A stretch of DNA of 64,000 nt from Streblospio benedicti (lineage: Eukaryota; Annelida; Polychaeta; Spionida; Spionidae): contig CM032666.1 of NCBI GenBank assembly GCA_019095985.1, positions 60,378,334-60,442,333 on the forward strand. The letters run 5' to 3'. The notes under the pieces are model-generated. The model searched no databases. It was not told where the DNA came from and was given only the letters and a program-made list of their open reading frames with translations. The position numbers and the translations under genes are program-made. Shown piece by piece: positions 24,262-34,060 of the stretch. Positions within the stretch are counted from its first letter, which is position 1, and every line of letters begins with the position of its first letter.

Positions 24262-24499
24262 TCACTACCAACCTTCATTCCATAGACTCATATTCATAAA
24301 CCAGCTTGCTGATTAAAAATTGACCTTCATAATACCATGCTAATCTTGATAACCATTATGTATTCTTTGTACTGTATTTGCACTATTTTTATATTGTATT
24401 TCTATTTTAGTTTTTGACAAGGAACCTACATGGTTTGAAAACGTTAATAAAAATAAAAATTTAAAAATTCAAAATTAGACAATTGTGAACATATTCACA

Positions 24500-24640
24500 C
24501 AGCATAAAAGAACATTTTGTGGGTAGGTGCAAAAACGCAAACTTAAATGGTCAGCAAACATTCATAGCCTATGTAAAGCAGGTCCAGGATGGAGCAAAAT
24601 CGCAAAATTAAGATAGTCACAAAATATTTCATTTTACTCT
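24500..24640. mobile_element. Partial TACTGTAAA-type TIR element
   Basis: Contains GTAGGTGCAAAAACGCAAAC, AAAGCAGGTCCAGGATGGA and AAAATCGCAAAATTAAGATAG. The same blocks, in the same order, lie within 25680-25886. Confidence 0.6.
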
Positions 24641-24840
24641 CTCTTTTTAGCAAGCATATTTCCCAAGGTTGTGAGACCAGAATGATACCATCATCCCAAG
24701 CAGCGAGCTGTTATTGCATTGCATACAATGTTAATTTTATGTATCTTTCGAATGTATGTGTTATCTTTTACGAAGATGTAAAAACAAATAGATGAGTCAC
24801 AGAAATTCTGTAGCTGTTACTAAGGGGGGGTTGCATCCAC

Positions 24841-24880
24841 TCAGTGGCAGATCCAGCTGGCGGGTTGGGGGGGGGGGTGC
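24841..24880. mobile_element. Single end of a CA--GGCAGATCC element
   Basis: CTCAGTGGCAGATCCAG followed by a G-run matches the left end of the family, but no right end is found nearby. Confidence 0.4.
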
Positions 24881-25186
24881 GGCTTACTCCTTGAGGTGGA
24901 CCATTTGGATAAGGGAATCAGAAGGAATGACAAGAAAAGACACTAAAAAGCTCATAGAATGTATTGTCAAGGTACATTTTTAAAAAAACATTTGCTTGGG
25001 AATATGCCCACAGATCCCATTAGATAGGCAGTCTGACCATATGGGCTGGCACTTTCATGTTTCGGCACACTCAATTTGAGGAATATTTGGTATGGTTTTT
25101 GAAGATCATGGTTTGTTTTTCATACACAGATATGTTGTCTAATCTTAGTTGTTTTTTTTTAAATGAGGCGTTTTTTCCTTTTTCAG

Positions 25187-26557
25187 AACAACTTGCTGGA
25201 CCAGTCTCTGTTGGATGAAGTGGCAGAGTGTGATGAACCAATCAATGTAAGCTAATATAATGCAATGTTCTTGGTTTTTAGTGAGATTTTCAATGATATT
25301 TATCTAGTCAACATTCAATTTATGCAAAACTAGTAAGGGAGCAACCATCATTAATTGTAAAGCGGGGCGGTCATTTGGCGGGGTGGGGACGCTCAATCTT
25401 CTTTGGTCACAGAAGGGAGGGCAATCAATTTTAATTCAAAGTGAGAGGGAGGACAGTCAATTCTTAAACTGAAAAGGTAATATTTTACGCACTTCTGTCA
25501 CAAATTGATGCATTCCTGCAATATGCATGATTTTGGATTTAACTGTATTGTAATGTCAACAAGTCAAATAGATTGCCAAATATGTATTCATTTACCATTG
25601 GCAGTAAATGATTCATTGCAACACACTTAAAACTGTTTTCAGGGAACTGTCGAATATCAAACTTTATAATACGAAAGTACTGTAAAGCTAGAAATGTTTG
25701 CACACAATTTAATTTGCGAATTTCATGGGTAGGTGCAAAAACGCAAACTTAAATAGTCAGCAAACATTAAAAGCCTACGTAAATTAGGTCCAGGATGGAC
25801 CAAAATCGCAAAATTAAATAGTCACAAAATAATTTATAGATGAAAATTGCAAAATTTAATAGCCATGATATATTCTAGTTTTACAGTATGTCATTGTTTA
25901 TATTTATCCGTGTGTGGGGTGGGGAGGTGCTCAGTTTCTTGATGTTTATATGGGGAGGGCATGAAATTTCTACAGAGAGTTAGGGAGGGCGTTCAATTTT
26001 TTTTATCTCGTCAATACCAAATGACTCTGTAAAATTAATTATGGTCACTCCCTAATGTTTATATATAAATTGATCACTGATTTTTTAAAAAGAATAAAAA
26101 GAATTATTATGAAAGATTTTTTATAACATATTGATTTATATGTATGTTGATACAAACTAAATCAGGAATAAAATGTAAACTGCAATAATTAAAATCATAG
26201 ATTTGTGCAGTGCACTACTTCTGCATATTTTTACATTTTCATTCACATATCTGTCTTTTCTATATGCAGGTTTACTACGATATACAAGTACCAGTAGTAG
26301 TACCAAACAAAACAGGGCCAAATAGTGTAGAAATCGATTTGCATTCAGCTCTGGCTACACCATCATCTACAGAATCTACAGAATCACCTTTTCCAACATC
26401 AGACAAGTGTCATGTATGTGCAAAGCTTTTCAAAAGAAAATATATGGAAAGACACATTGAATGCGTCCATGCACCTGGCATGTTGTGCAGAGGATGTGGC
26501 AAAACTTTTGGCACCGATAGTGCTCTGCAGTACCACATGAATAATGTGAAGTCATGA
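25187..26557 (+). CDS. Small C2H2-like zinc-finger protein, last two exons (partial)
   Basis: Exon 25187-25246 follows TTTTTCAG and ends at GTAAGC. Exon 26270-26557 follows TATATGCAG and runs to TGA. The join keeps frame: 20 codons ending DEPIN, then VYYDIQVPVVV, 115 residues in all. The last exon has a CHVC...H....H finger (KCHVCAKLFKRKYMERHIEC), then CRGCGKTFGTDSALQYH, which ends at ...MNNVKS without a second histidine, so the final finger is incomplete. Upstream exons, including the start codon, were not recognised. The intron carries a TIR element with another nested inside it. No specific family name can be given; a nucleic-acid-binding role is inferred only from the fingers. Confidence 0.65.
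25336..26053. mobile_element. G-rich TIR element, 0.7 kb, in the zinc-finger intron
   Basis: The left end AAGGGAGCAACCATCATTAA and the right end, in reverse, TAGGGAGTGACCATAATTAA form imperfect inverted repeats. Just inside are G-rich blocks such as GGGGAGGGC followed by CAATTTT. A second element (25680-25886) is nested within. Half-copies of the same family occur at 30505-30663 and 58500-58612. Confidence 0.7.
25680..25886. mobile_element. TACTGTAAA-type palindromic element, complete, nested
   Basis: 207 bp, beginning CTGTAAAGCTAGAAAT and ending ATTCTAGTTTTACAG, with TA on both sides (25678-25679 and 25887-25888). Inside are repeated AAAATTAAATAGTCACAAAA-like units. TA duplication and end sequence suggest a Tc1/mariner-type MITE. 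It interrupts the G-rich TIR element, so it is the younger of the two. Confidence 0.75.
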
Positions 26558-26837
26558 AGTGTATACTAGAGAATAAATCAAACCTAAAACGGATGTCCTG
26601 TACCCCATGGTCTGTGTGTCCATTAGTTCTAAATAATTCTAATACCACACCCTCCCATGATGCTGGGGCATCTAGTGTTGATGATCCACAGATTGGCTTA
26701 CATATTTTGTATCCATATTATTATTATGGCAGTCTAAAAACAGCAGTTAGCTGTTCTGTATATAGCTGTACATATAACCCTCCTGTTCTATGGATATGAT
26801 CTTATGTTTCTAAAATATGTAGAAGATATAAAAATGA

Positions 26838-26843
26838 AATAAA
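26838..26843 (+). terminator. Poly(A) signal of the zinc-finger gene
   Basis: AATAAA lies 281 bp after the TGA at 26555-26557, followed by a T-rich stretch (TTCTCTTTTATCTTTAG). Its position fits the 3' end of the plus-strand gene. Confidence 0.5.
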
Positions 26844-27105
26844 ATACTGTTCTCTTTTATCTTTAGCTTTATCTAGCATTACTATTATGCGCATAAATGC
26901 TAAGCGGGCCTGTTTGGTTTATTTTTTTGCAATAAGTAATCTATATGGTTGTTCAAATTATTAATTTCTGTCTTTAATCAATTTAACAATTGAAGAAATG
27001 CTAGTTTTTTTTAATCTTTATTTTGTATAACAAAATCCCTCGCTGCTCGTCCTATTGAATGAAAACACTTCTACTCCATTTTAACTCCATCACCAATTCA
27101 ATGAC

Positions 27106-27524
27106 TTTCATAGATTTAAAAAAAGTTATAGAACGGCTGACAATGTATCAAATAAATCTCTACTTTACACTTAACTAGCCTACAACAGTCATGAGAGTGC
27201 ATAGATCTGTTGATGATGTAGCCTACTGAAGGCTCAACTTCTCACAAAAGTTGCTTTCACCTCAACAGTTTATATCTCTAACATGAAAATTGATAAATAT
27301 ATACACAATGTCAATAATGACCTGTAATAATTTGAGGTTCCAAAAATGATTTTTCATAGATTTAAAAAAAGTTATACAACAGCTGACAACGTATCAAATC
27401 AATCTCTACTTTACACTTAACTAGTCTACAACAGTCATGAGAGTGCATAGGTCTGTTGATGATGTAGCCTACTGAAGGCTCAACTTCTCACAGAAGTTTC
27501 TTCCACTACAACAGTTTATATCTC
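27106..27524. repeat. Direct tandem duplication, unit about 246 bp
   Basis: The block starting TTTCATAGATTTAAAAAAAG at 27106 recurs at 27352. They stay similar for about 170 bp, to ACAGTTTATATCTC, with roughly a dozen substitutions. It lies in the 3' flank of FKBP3 (minus strand), between the two convergent genes. Confidence 0.85.
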
Positions 27525-27630
27525 CATATCAGTATAACAAACGCCAGCAGTGTCTCAAAAATAACAATGTCACCTCGTCCTTCCTTCTGTCCATCATCTA
27601 CACAAGCAGTAGCAGCGTCGTGTGCACAGT

Positions 27631-28693
27631 TTATTCAACGCCCACAAGTTCCACCTCAAACTTCAGAGTGGCATTTGGTGGGATTTTCTGCTCTGGCTTT
27701 CCTCTGCGCCCGTACGCCCACTCCGGCTCAATGGTGATCTCTGCCTTCTCGCCGCAGCACATGGTGAGCAAAGCCTCGTCCCAGCCCCTGACGACAAGGC
27801 CTTTTCCGACCTAAAGGAAGATGCAGGAGAAAGAAATAAGTGATTTTGTGATGTAGCACTAGGATATTAATCTGTGATCTAATTTCTTAATTTATTCATT
27901 AGCATAACTTGAAAATTGCCATCATTGTATCATGTGATCTAACCAGTGCCACTATGGAAATAAGCTATTGGCTTCTGCCAAAGGCTTATATTGCTGTCTG
28001 TTGGGTAGCATGTATACATTTAATAATTTTTTAATTTATATACTTTTTATTAATTTATTTCCTATATCTGAATTTTAATTTTCATGTTTATTGAGCTACA
28101 AATAAATGAATTTGAATTGAATTGAACTTGACCTTGAACTTGAACGGCTGGGGTTTTCGTGTGCCTCTTCTCCCGCCAGTGAGATTCTGATCAAAGACAG
28201 TGCCATCCTGCAGCATTCCCTTGTAGTACACGAGGACGTGGTCGCCCCTCTTAGGATAGGTTACTTTGTCTCCCTTCTTCACCGTGACTTTCTTGTACTT
28301 GGGATCGGAATCGCCCGCCTCGGGGCTCAGGGAAAGCGCCCGCGTCTTCTCCACCAGTTGATCGACCTCTTTCGCCGCTTCTGCCTGTTTATCTTCTTCC
28401 TGTTTCTTTGGCTCTTCTTCTGGTTTCTTTTGCTCTTCGGGCTGCTTCCTGATCCCGGCAAATGTATCAAAGCCTTCTCCCTTGAATGCCCTCTGTTGCC
28501 ACATTGTGTGATAATCAAATATTAGGGCAAGCTTGGATTTGGTCTTTGCGATGCTCTTCATCTGACCTACTAATTTACGCTCTGCTTGAAAGCGAGGAGA
28601 CGCCCATTCTTGTAGATACTTTACCAAATCCTTCTTTGATACTTCAGGGCTGTTCAGCTGTGCGTCTGTGAAAATTGAAGTAGGCTTCGGCAT
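27631..28693 (-). CDS. FKBP3: FKBP3/FKBP25-like nuclear peptidyl-prolyl cis-trans isomerase
   Basis: Two exons: 28693-28133 (187 codons from ATG) and 27810-27631 (59 codons plus TAA), with a 322-bp GT-AG intron, phase 0. The 246-residue product matches FKBP3 (human about 224). Residues 1-75 resemble its N-terminal helix bundle ([11 protein letters not shown]...[13 protein letters not shown]). A K/E/Q-rich linker covers about 84-110, and a C-terminal FKBP domain about 138-246. Expected FK506/rapamycin-pocket residues are visible: Y157, F167-D168, V193-V194, W197, Y220 and F238. The family isomerises prolyl bonds and, in vertebrates, acts in the nucleus with chromatin and pre-ribosomal RNA. The ATG at 28693 was chosen because it gives MPKPTSIF; the upstream extension starts only at TTG. 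Human FKBP3 has more introns, so several appear absent here. Intact and probably functional. Confidence 0.93.
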
Positions 28694-28780
28694 GGTTATG
28701 ACTATTTTAGAATCTTCTATCAAATATTTCAATATGGCATCCAGATTTGTTGTTCGTTTGGAACAATTCTAAGAAGTTCA

Positions 28781-28788
28781 TGACGTCA
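28781..28788. promoter_or_regulatory. Perfect CRE (TGACGTCA) upstream of FKBP3
   Basis: The palindromic CREB/ATF site TGACGTCA lies 88 bp before the FKBP3 start codon. Two further half-like sites (TACGTCA at 28832; a CGCGTCAT at 28843-28850) and a CCAAT at 28814 cluster within 70 bp. Use by this gene is inferred from position. Confidence 0.5.
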
Positions 28789-28924
28789 AAAACATCGTCG
28801 CACGTTGCACGGTCCAATGTGCGCACTAGTTACGTCAAACGTCGCGTCATAAGCGGACATGTCTCGTTCTCAAAGAATGAACACTTCTCTCATCTTGGGT
28901 TTCTTCATTCATGATATATATTAT

Positions 28925-29734
28925 AATTTTTTAGATACCAATAGAAACCATTGGGGCTCACATTTTGGCGAGACTTTCGCTCTTTTCACAAGAGCTTCTT
29001 CAGGCCGAATGACGGTCCTTAGTTGGTCATGTGACCGCCATGGCTGCGGCAGTCACATGACAGCAGTGGCAGGAAAACGGGGGGCAGGTCGTAGCCGGTG
29101 TCTCGGTTCACCTCATCTAATGATGCAAACAGTGGAGTGAGTACAAAAACCCCAGTCTGCATCCCCTATGTGAGAGGACTGTCAGAAAAACTGACCCGTG
29201 TGTTCCGTGAACATGGTGTAAACACATACCACAAACCTTTCAACACCATTAAATCCATGTTGCCCACTCCAAGGACAAGTCTCCGGATGACTCTAAATGT
29301 GGGATTATATACGAAGTACGGTGTCCACAGTGCCGGTACACTTATGCTGGTGAGACGGAAGAACGTTGAGTACACGTATAAAAGCACCTTAACCCCAAGA
29401 GAGTGCCCACCGCTGTAGGTGACCATATTAGAGACACGGGCCATACTATCAGCCCCAGAGACTTCAAAATTGTGGCGCGTGAGGACTTAGAAATCCGTAG
29501 AAAGATCAGGGAAGCCGTGGAAATCCGGGTACGGCGCCCTGAGATGAACCGAGACACCGGCTACGACCTGCCCCCCGTTTTCCTGCCACTGCTGTCATGT
29601 TACTGCAGCAGCCATGGCGGTCACATGACCAACTAAGGACCGTCATTCGGGCTGAAGAAGCTCTTGTGAAAAAAGAGCGAAAGTCTCGCCAAAATGTGAG
29701 CACCAATGGTTTCTATTGGTATCTAAAAAAATTC
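28925..29734 (+). mobile_element. Penelope-like element fragment with GIY-YIG end and inverted terminal repeats
   Basis: Between two inverted repeats of about 190 bp (28925-29113 and 29542-29734, nearly identical) lies plus-strand sequence coding for PYVRGLSEKL, KCGIIYEVRCPQC and YAGETE, then DHIRDTGHTISPRDFKI and REAVEIRVRRPEMNR. This is the linker plus GIY-YIG endonuclease end of Penelope-like retroelements. No reverse-transcriptase part is present, so it is 5'-truncated and it also looks broken. Inverted or direct terminal repeats are known for this class. The high identity of the two repeats suggests a fairly recent insertion. It lies just upstream of FKBP3. Confidence 0.8.
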
Positions 29735-29764
29735 TAATGTGTCTCGTTCTGTTTTTGAGGTCCA

Positions 29765-29935
29765 TTCTAGTCTCGTTCAACCAGACTCTGTTGTACAAAC
29801 TCCAAATCGAGGCTCCTAGTATAGGAAAGTCATTCGTCCGTCCCGCTGAAAGAGGACGTTATGATTCCCTGTTGGAGGTTGTCTGTTGTAGAGTGCATTT
29901 GTATTGCTTGGTTGAACGAGGCAGGTCCATTCACT
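29765..29935. mobile_element. Short palindromic element with CTCGTTCAACCA ends
   Basis: TAGTCTCGTTCAACCAGACT at the left and, in reverse, CCTCGTTCAACCAAGC at the right form imperfect inverted ends about 160 bp apart. Single ends recur near 32720 (CTCGATCAACCAGACC) and 40345 (CTCGATCAACCAGACT). Confidence 0.5.
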
Positions 29936-30504
29936 CTGTTTATTAGGCCGGTCCTTTAGACTGACCCGTATAAAATCATACAAAGTCAGCAATCTGCTAC
30001 AAAAAATGAAAATGAAATAAAATAATAACAAATAAATAAATATAAAAAACAAACAAAGACAAAAAAACACACACAAAAGCACAGCATTACATATATACAC
30101 GGGACTAGCTGTATTATGCACGCCATGTGCCTGTACACAGCCCTATCTAGGGAATGGTGGCCATTCTAACCCATCTATCCTTTGCTTAACAGGAATGTAC
30201 GAGGGTCCAAAAATGAGTGCAGTGTACAGGTGTCAGGAGGGGGTGGGGGCTGTCTTTTACAGTTGTTTTTTTTGCATCTCTGCATGCGTTTGAGGGTATG
30301 AAACCCATGAAATCTAGTAATCTTGTAAGTTTACCCCGCGTTTCTGAAAACCTGCATAATTGTGTAACTTCATTAAAGAGATGGTCTCTATATGGAGGTC
30401 CACGGTAGGCATTAAGAAATGCGGTGATTTTTCTCTCACTATAATAGAGACTGAAGGTTGTCTTAGTTGGCAGATAGGCCTATACCGTGTAGAAATTGAC
30501 ACAC
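29936..30504. other. No gene seen
   Basis: An A-rich tract covers 29998-30070. A GAGATGGTCTCTATATGGAGG motif near 30378 is a scrap of the GAGGTGGTC repeat family. No supported exon. Confidence 0.3.
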
Positions 30505-30663
30505 AGTATTTCATTGTTCATATTTATCCGGGTGGGGGGTGGGTTAGGGGGGGAGGGGCACTCAGTTTGTGAAAGTTCACATGGGGAGGGCATTCAATTT
30601 TCTTATGTCGTCAATACCAAATGACCGCCCGCCCTGTCCGATTGATGATGGTCGCTCCCTTAC
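30505..30663. mobile_element. Right half of a G-rich TIR element
   Basis: TTCATATTTATCCGGGTGGG, then GGGGAGGGCATTCAATTTTC, then GTCAATACCAAATGAC and ATGGTCGCTCCCTTA repeat the right half of the element at 25336-26053. Confidence 0.65.
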
Positions 30664-30664
30664 T

Positions 30665-30796
30665 CATCTCGAAGTTTCCGTCATCCCGGCGATAGCCTCC
30701 TTTAAGCCACGCTATAACCACGTACCAATTGGTTGTCTCGAAATATCTTAATGGCATTCATTCTACATACATATCCGAGATATCCAGTTTCTACTG
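30665..30796. mobile_element. Pogo-like MITE, partial copy
   Basis: The right end CCGAGATATCCAGTTTCTACTG is preserved, with TTGGTTGTCTCGAAATATC in the middle. The left end is lost at the junction with the G-rich element. Confidence 0.6.
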
Positions 30797-31149
30797 CAGC
30801 ATCTTGCCTCAAACCAAACATGTTGCTGCCACCTCCTATTGGTACTGTAGTAACCACACGCACCGCGCACCCTCCAGCTTGATGACTTTGTTGAAATGGA
30901 ATTTCCTTTAACCAATCAGGGAAGCACAACCCCAGGAGCTGTGTCAATCAACAGCTGCGTGTATGAGACAGGAGTCATCGGGCCCAGACAAATATTTGAA
31001 CAGGACCGCAACTGGCTCATCCAAATGCTTACGGCTATCTTTAGCATAACCAACGTACATGTTTTGTAACTGCATGGTGTTAATGTAAATGTGTAAATAT
31101 GGATATTTACAGTCGAAATTCACTGGACTTTACAGATCATTGGTATCCC

Positions 31150-31310
31150 TTTGGCATCACTCCGAGTGTGTGTGTGTGGGGGGCGTACAACAAACACTTG
31201 TTTAAGATGAGTTTGCTCGACTCCCGCTATCAGACCCGACCGGGAATCGAGCCTACGATCTTCTTGGTCACAAGACAAAATCCCAATCCGACAACGTAAG
31301 CACACATCTT
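31150..31310 (-). mobile_element. tRNA-derived SINE, family 1, copy
   Basis: On the minus strand: GTAGGCTCGATTCCCGG (B box), GTCTGATAGCGGGAGTCGAG and CAAACTCATCTTAAAC, in the order of the family. The head extends to about 31300. Confidence 0.6.
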
Positions 31311-31734
31311 TTAATGTACATAAATATATGGTAATGCTATAGTAAGGTATACTGATGAACAAGGGGTTTACAGCACACCATTGACTATCGCGTCCAAGTA
31401 GGCGGTAAAGCTATGGTCAAACAGTCCTGAATATTGAAGACAAATCAGCTGTGGTAACGCCTTTTTTTTAAATTGGAGTCATTGTTTAGTGTTAGCAGTA
31501 GCTATGTCGTTATAGACGTGTTTTTGATAAGTAGAACTATCTTCTGTACGCGTATTTCTCATATATCCCAACGTAACATAACGTACAGTATTTCTCTGTA
31601 AACATTCAGTAAACTGATCATAAACTGTGAGCCCCAGCATCGTTATATACTGATTACTGTGTTTTTCCAAAGCTTGCTAGTAAATTAAACATTAATCTTC
31701 TCTCTGTATGGTCTATATCAAGCACGTTCCTACC

Positions 31735-31870
31735 ACTGGATTGATATAGCTGAAGACAGGTTGTATAACTCTAAGCTTCCAGTTTACCACCTCAAGTGGC
31801 CCTGACGGGACTCAAACCCATGACCCCAAGGTTGTGAGATAAGAATGCACATTCTAATTAGCATACTGGA
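31735..31870 (-). mobile_element. tRNA-like SINE head, different family
   Basis: Reads on the minus strand ATGGGTTTGAGTCCCGTCAG, a good B-box and T-arm-like segment, preceded by CTTATCTCACAACCTTGGGG. Followed on the plus side by two related 58-bp direct repeats (31847-31900 and 31975-32040, CATTCTAATTAGCATACTGGACTG type). Confidence 0.5.
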
Positions 31871-32161
31871 CTGGCAATTATGATTTAGTAATTGCTGCTT
31901 TCAATACTATTATGTTATATTAGTAAGAACCATCACGGAATTAAGCATGCGGTGCCTCCTCATTAATATGTAATCTGCATATTCTAATTTGCATAATGGA
32001 CTGCCAATCACCATTCAATAATTGCTGATTTCAAATTAACTGTCTTACGTTGCGTTCCACTGCAAGACTGCACGCAACCCTTATGCTAAACAGGGCATTT
32101 ACTAGTTGTGTTGATTAAAAGCCTCACACGCCTCCTCACACAAAGTCATTATGTGAATGTA

Positions 32162-32339
32162 CACTCGAAACCGGATATCTCGATCTTGCTTATCTCGAAT
32201 GTTTCGTTATCTCGACATGTATGCGTTCATTCTATTCAACCACTCTTTGGTCAGACATCAGTTGGTTATCTAGAGTAGTGGCTGTCTCGAACATTTAAAT
32301 GGTCACACAGTACATATTCGAGATGACGAGTTTCTACTG
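32162..32339. mobile_element. Pogo-like MITE with TA target duplication
   Basis: 178 bp between TA dinucleotides. Starts CACTCGAAACCGGATATCTC and ends ATGACGAGTTTCTACTG. It contains TTATCTCGAATG, TTATCTCGACATG, GGCTGTCTCGAAC and ATTCGAGATGAC. Confidence 0.8.
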
Positions 32340-33084
32340 TACACATGAAGGGGTCAAGTTTTGCTGTATTGGTCACGCTAACATTAATCACTTTGGTTGT
32401 CACCGATCATTGGCACATTATACAGACACACGCGATGTCTGAAAGGTCTATTCAGCTAAGTCAGACGAAATTTCTGACCGGATCTCAATTTGGCCGGGGT
32501 AGGGTTGGGGGTCGGGGTGGCATCGGACATAATGGTCGTGTGACAGTTTATTGTTACAAATGATGTTATATTTGCAAAAAAACTTGGGGAGGGACGGTAA
32601 CCCGTGTTTCCGCAATGCACGAATTCGACTGTTTAGAGTGTTTTCAACACCAAAGACATGTTCGCTAATGGAAATATTAGATCAAGATCGTAATATCCGT
32701 CTTGGCCGCAAGTTGATTAGTCTCGATCAACCAGACCCTGTGATGGCGAAGACGAGGAAAACTTAACCAGAATGCACCAGTAAGAAAACTCACATACAGC
32801 ATTATGGGTCACGTCATGGCTTACAAAGTAGGCCAATCATTAAATATTCATAAGTTGGCACGGAGATATGCTAATTCAGACACGGAACTTCCTCCGGTAA
32901 TCCGAGTGGGACATTTCACGTGATTGGGGCTGATACAGCCTTGGTGCTGTAGTGGTCTAAGCACAGACGACATGTTTACAGACTAGACTGTCTTTCCTTG
33001 TGGTTTTCTCGTCTGATCTACATGTCCTTGCAATTTTTGTACTCATATAGGCCTACTTATTACGAACCCAACGCCAAGTGTAGC
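32340..33084. other. No gene seen
   Basis: Open frame 32345-32563 starts like a signal peptide (SSFAVLVTLTLITLVV) but runs into G-rich low-complexity sequence and has no splice partner or homology that I recognise. A CTCGATCAACCAGACC end lies at 32718. Confidence 0.3.
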
Positions 33085-33290
33085 ATCACATGCTTCTGTG
33101 GCCGAGTTGATTGCTGAGTGGGGTCTGTTTCAGCTCGACTGTGGTAGTGGATGTTGAGCAAACACCAGTTGCGCACTGGTTCCAGGTACCTACACGTTAG
33201 ATGGGTACAGGTCAGGCGAGTGAACGCTAATGGATGTGACAAGTACATCTGCACCACGGTAGCGAGTGTTACATGCTTCAAGGGGAGTTG
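33085..33290 (+). mobile_element. tRNA-derived SINE, family 1, plus-strand copy
   Basis: The A-box-like TGTGGCCGAGTTGATTG (33100) is followed by GATGTTGAGCAAAC, GGTACCTACAC and GGGTACAGGTCA. The body aligns to the reverse of 9130-9220. Confidence 0.65.
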
Positions 33291-33639
33291 AGCAAGATAT
33301 GGCAATGTGACAACGATGCCAATGACCTGGTGTAGATGTGAACTCGACTGAGCGTATGCAAAATAGACTATACAACTCATACATCATATTATCATTTACA
33401 TAATTATACGCAACATATACATATGTGTATCTTGAGCGTTTGTTGGTAGGATTGCTCAGTATGCAGCAAGCCTAGCAACGACAATTATCAGCACAGCCAG
33501 ACCAACCCTGATGTAAATGTGGCGTGTACTGTATACTATCCACTTCTGGCTTTGCTTATTAAGTATCTTAGCCGCTTAATTTAGCAATGACTACGTCAAT
33601 TAATGGTGGTGAGGAGAGGTTACTACATTCTATTTTTTA

Positions 33640-33830
33640 TTATTTCTTTCACCTCTCACTTTCTGCCTATTCCCACATTATTCGCGTTTCAGCATTTCCC
33701 CCACACCCCACCGCCTTAAATTCCCATACCCCTCTTTTTTGGGATGCCATTTCCGACCCTCCCTGATCCCTCTTTTTCAGTATTGTTCTCTAATCCCACA
33801 TCCTTGTAACCCCCACCCTCATTACTGTAT
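33640..33830. repeat. Pyrimidine-rich tract
   Basis: Runs of CCCTC, TTTTTCAG and CCCCACACCCCACC. A similar T/C-rich block at 34470-34620 shares CCCTTT and CCCAC words. No gene. Confidence 0.4.
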
Positions 33831-33883
33831 GCCATACAAATCTTAGCTGAACACAAGTACACTCATAGCATACAGAAAACATA

Positions 33884-34060
33884 CGGTAGAAACTAGTTAT
33901 ATCAAACCTGGATGGAGAACAGTAAAATGCTCGAGATAGCCAATATTCGAGACAACCCATTACGTAATATATGTACATGATGTGGTTAAAGAAAATGAAA
34001 CTAACCTCGAAATAACAGAGCGTTCAAGACCACCAAAATGGAAATACCGAGCTTCTACAG
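33884..34060. mobile_element. Pogo-like MITE copy
   Basis: Starts CGGTAGAAACTAGTTATATC and ends CCGAGCTTCTACAG. It contains GCTCGAGATAGCC, ATTCGAGACAACCC and GAAATGAAACTAACCTCGAA, matching the family core. Confidence 0.75.

Noticed and set aside
28694-28732. N-terminal extension of FKBP3 (KYLIEDSKIVIT)
   Set aside because: It begins at TTG, has no similarity to FKBP3, and the ATG at 28693 gives the family-like start.
32345-32563. Frame beginning with a hydrophobic signal-like segment
   Set aside because: It starts right at the edge of a pogo-like MITE and degenerates into G-rich low complexity; no exon partner.
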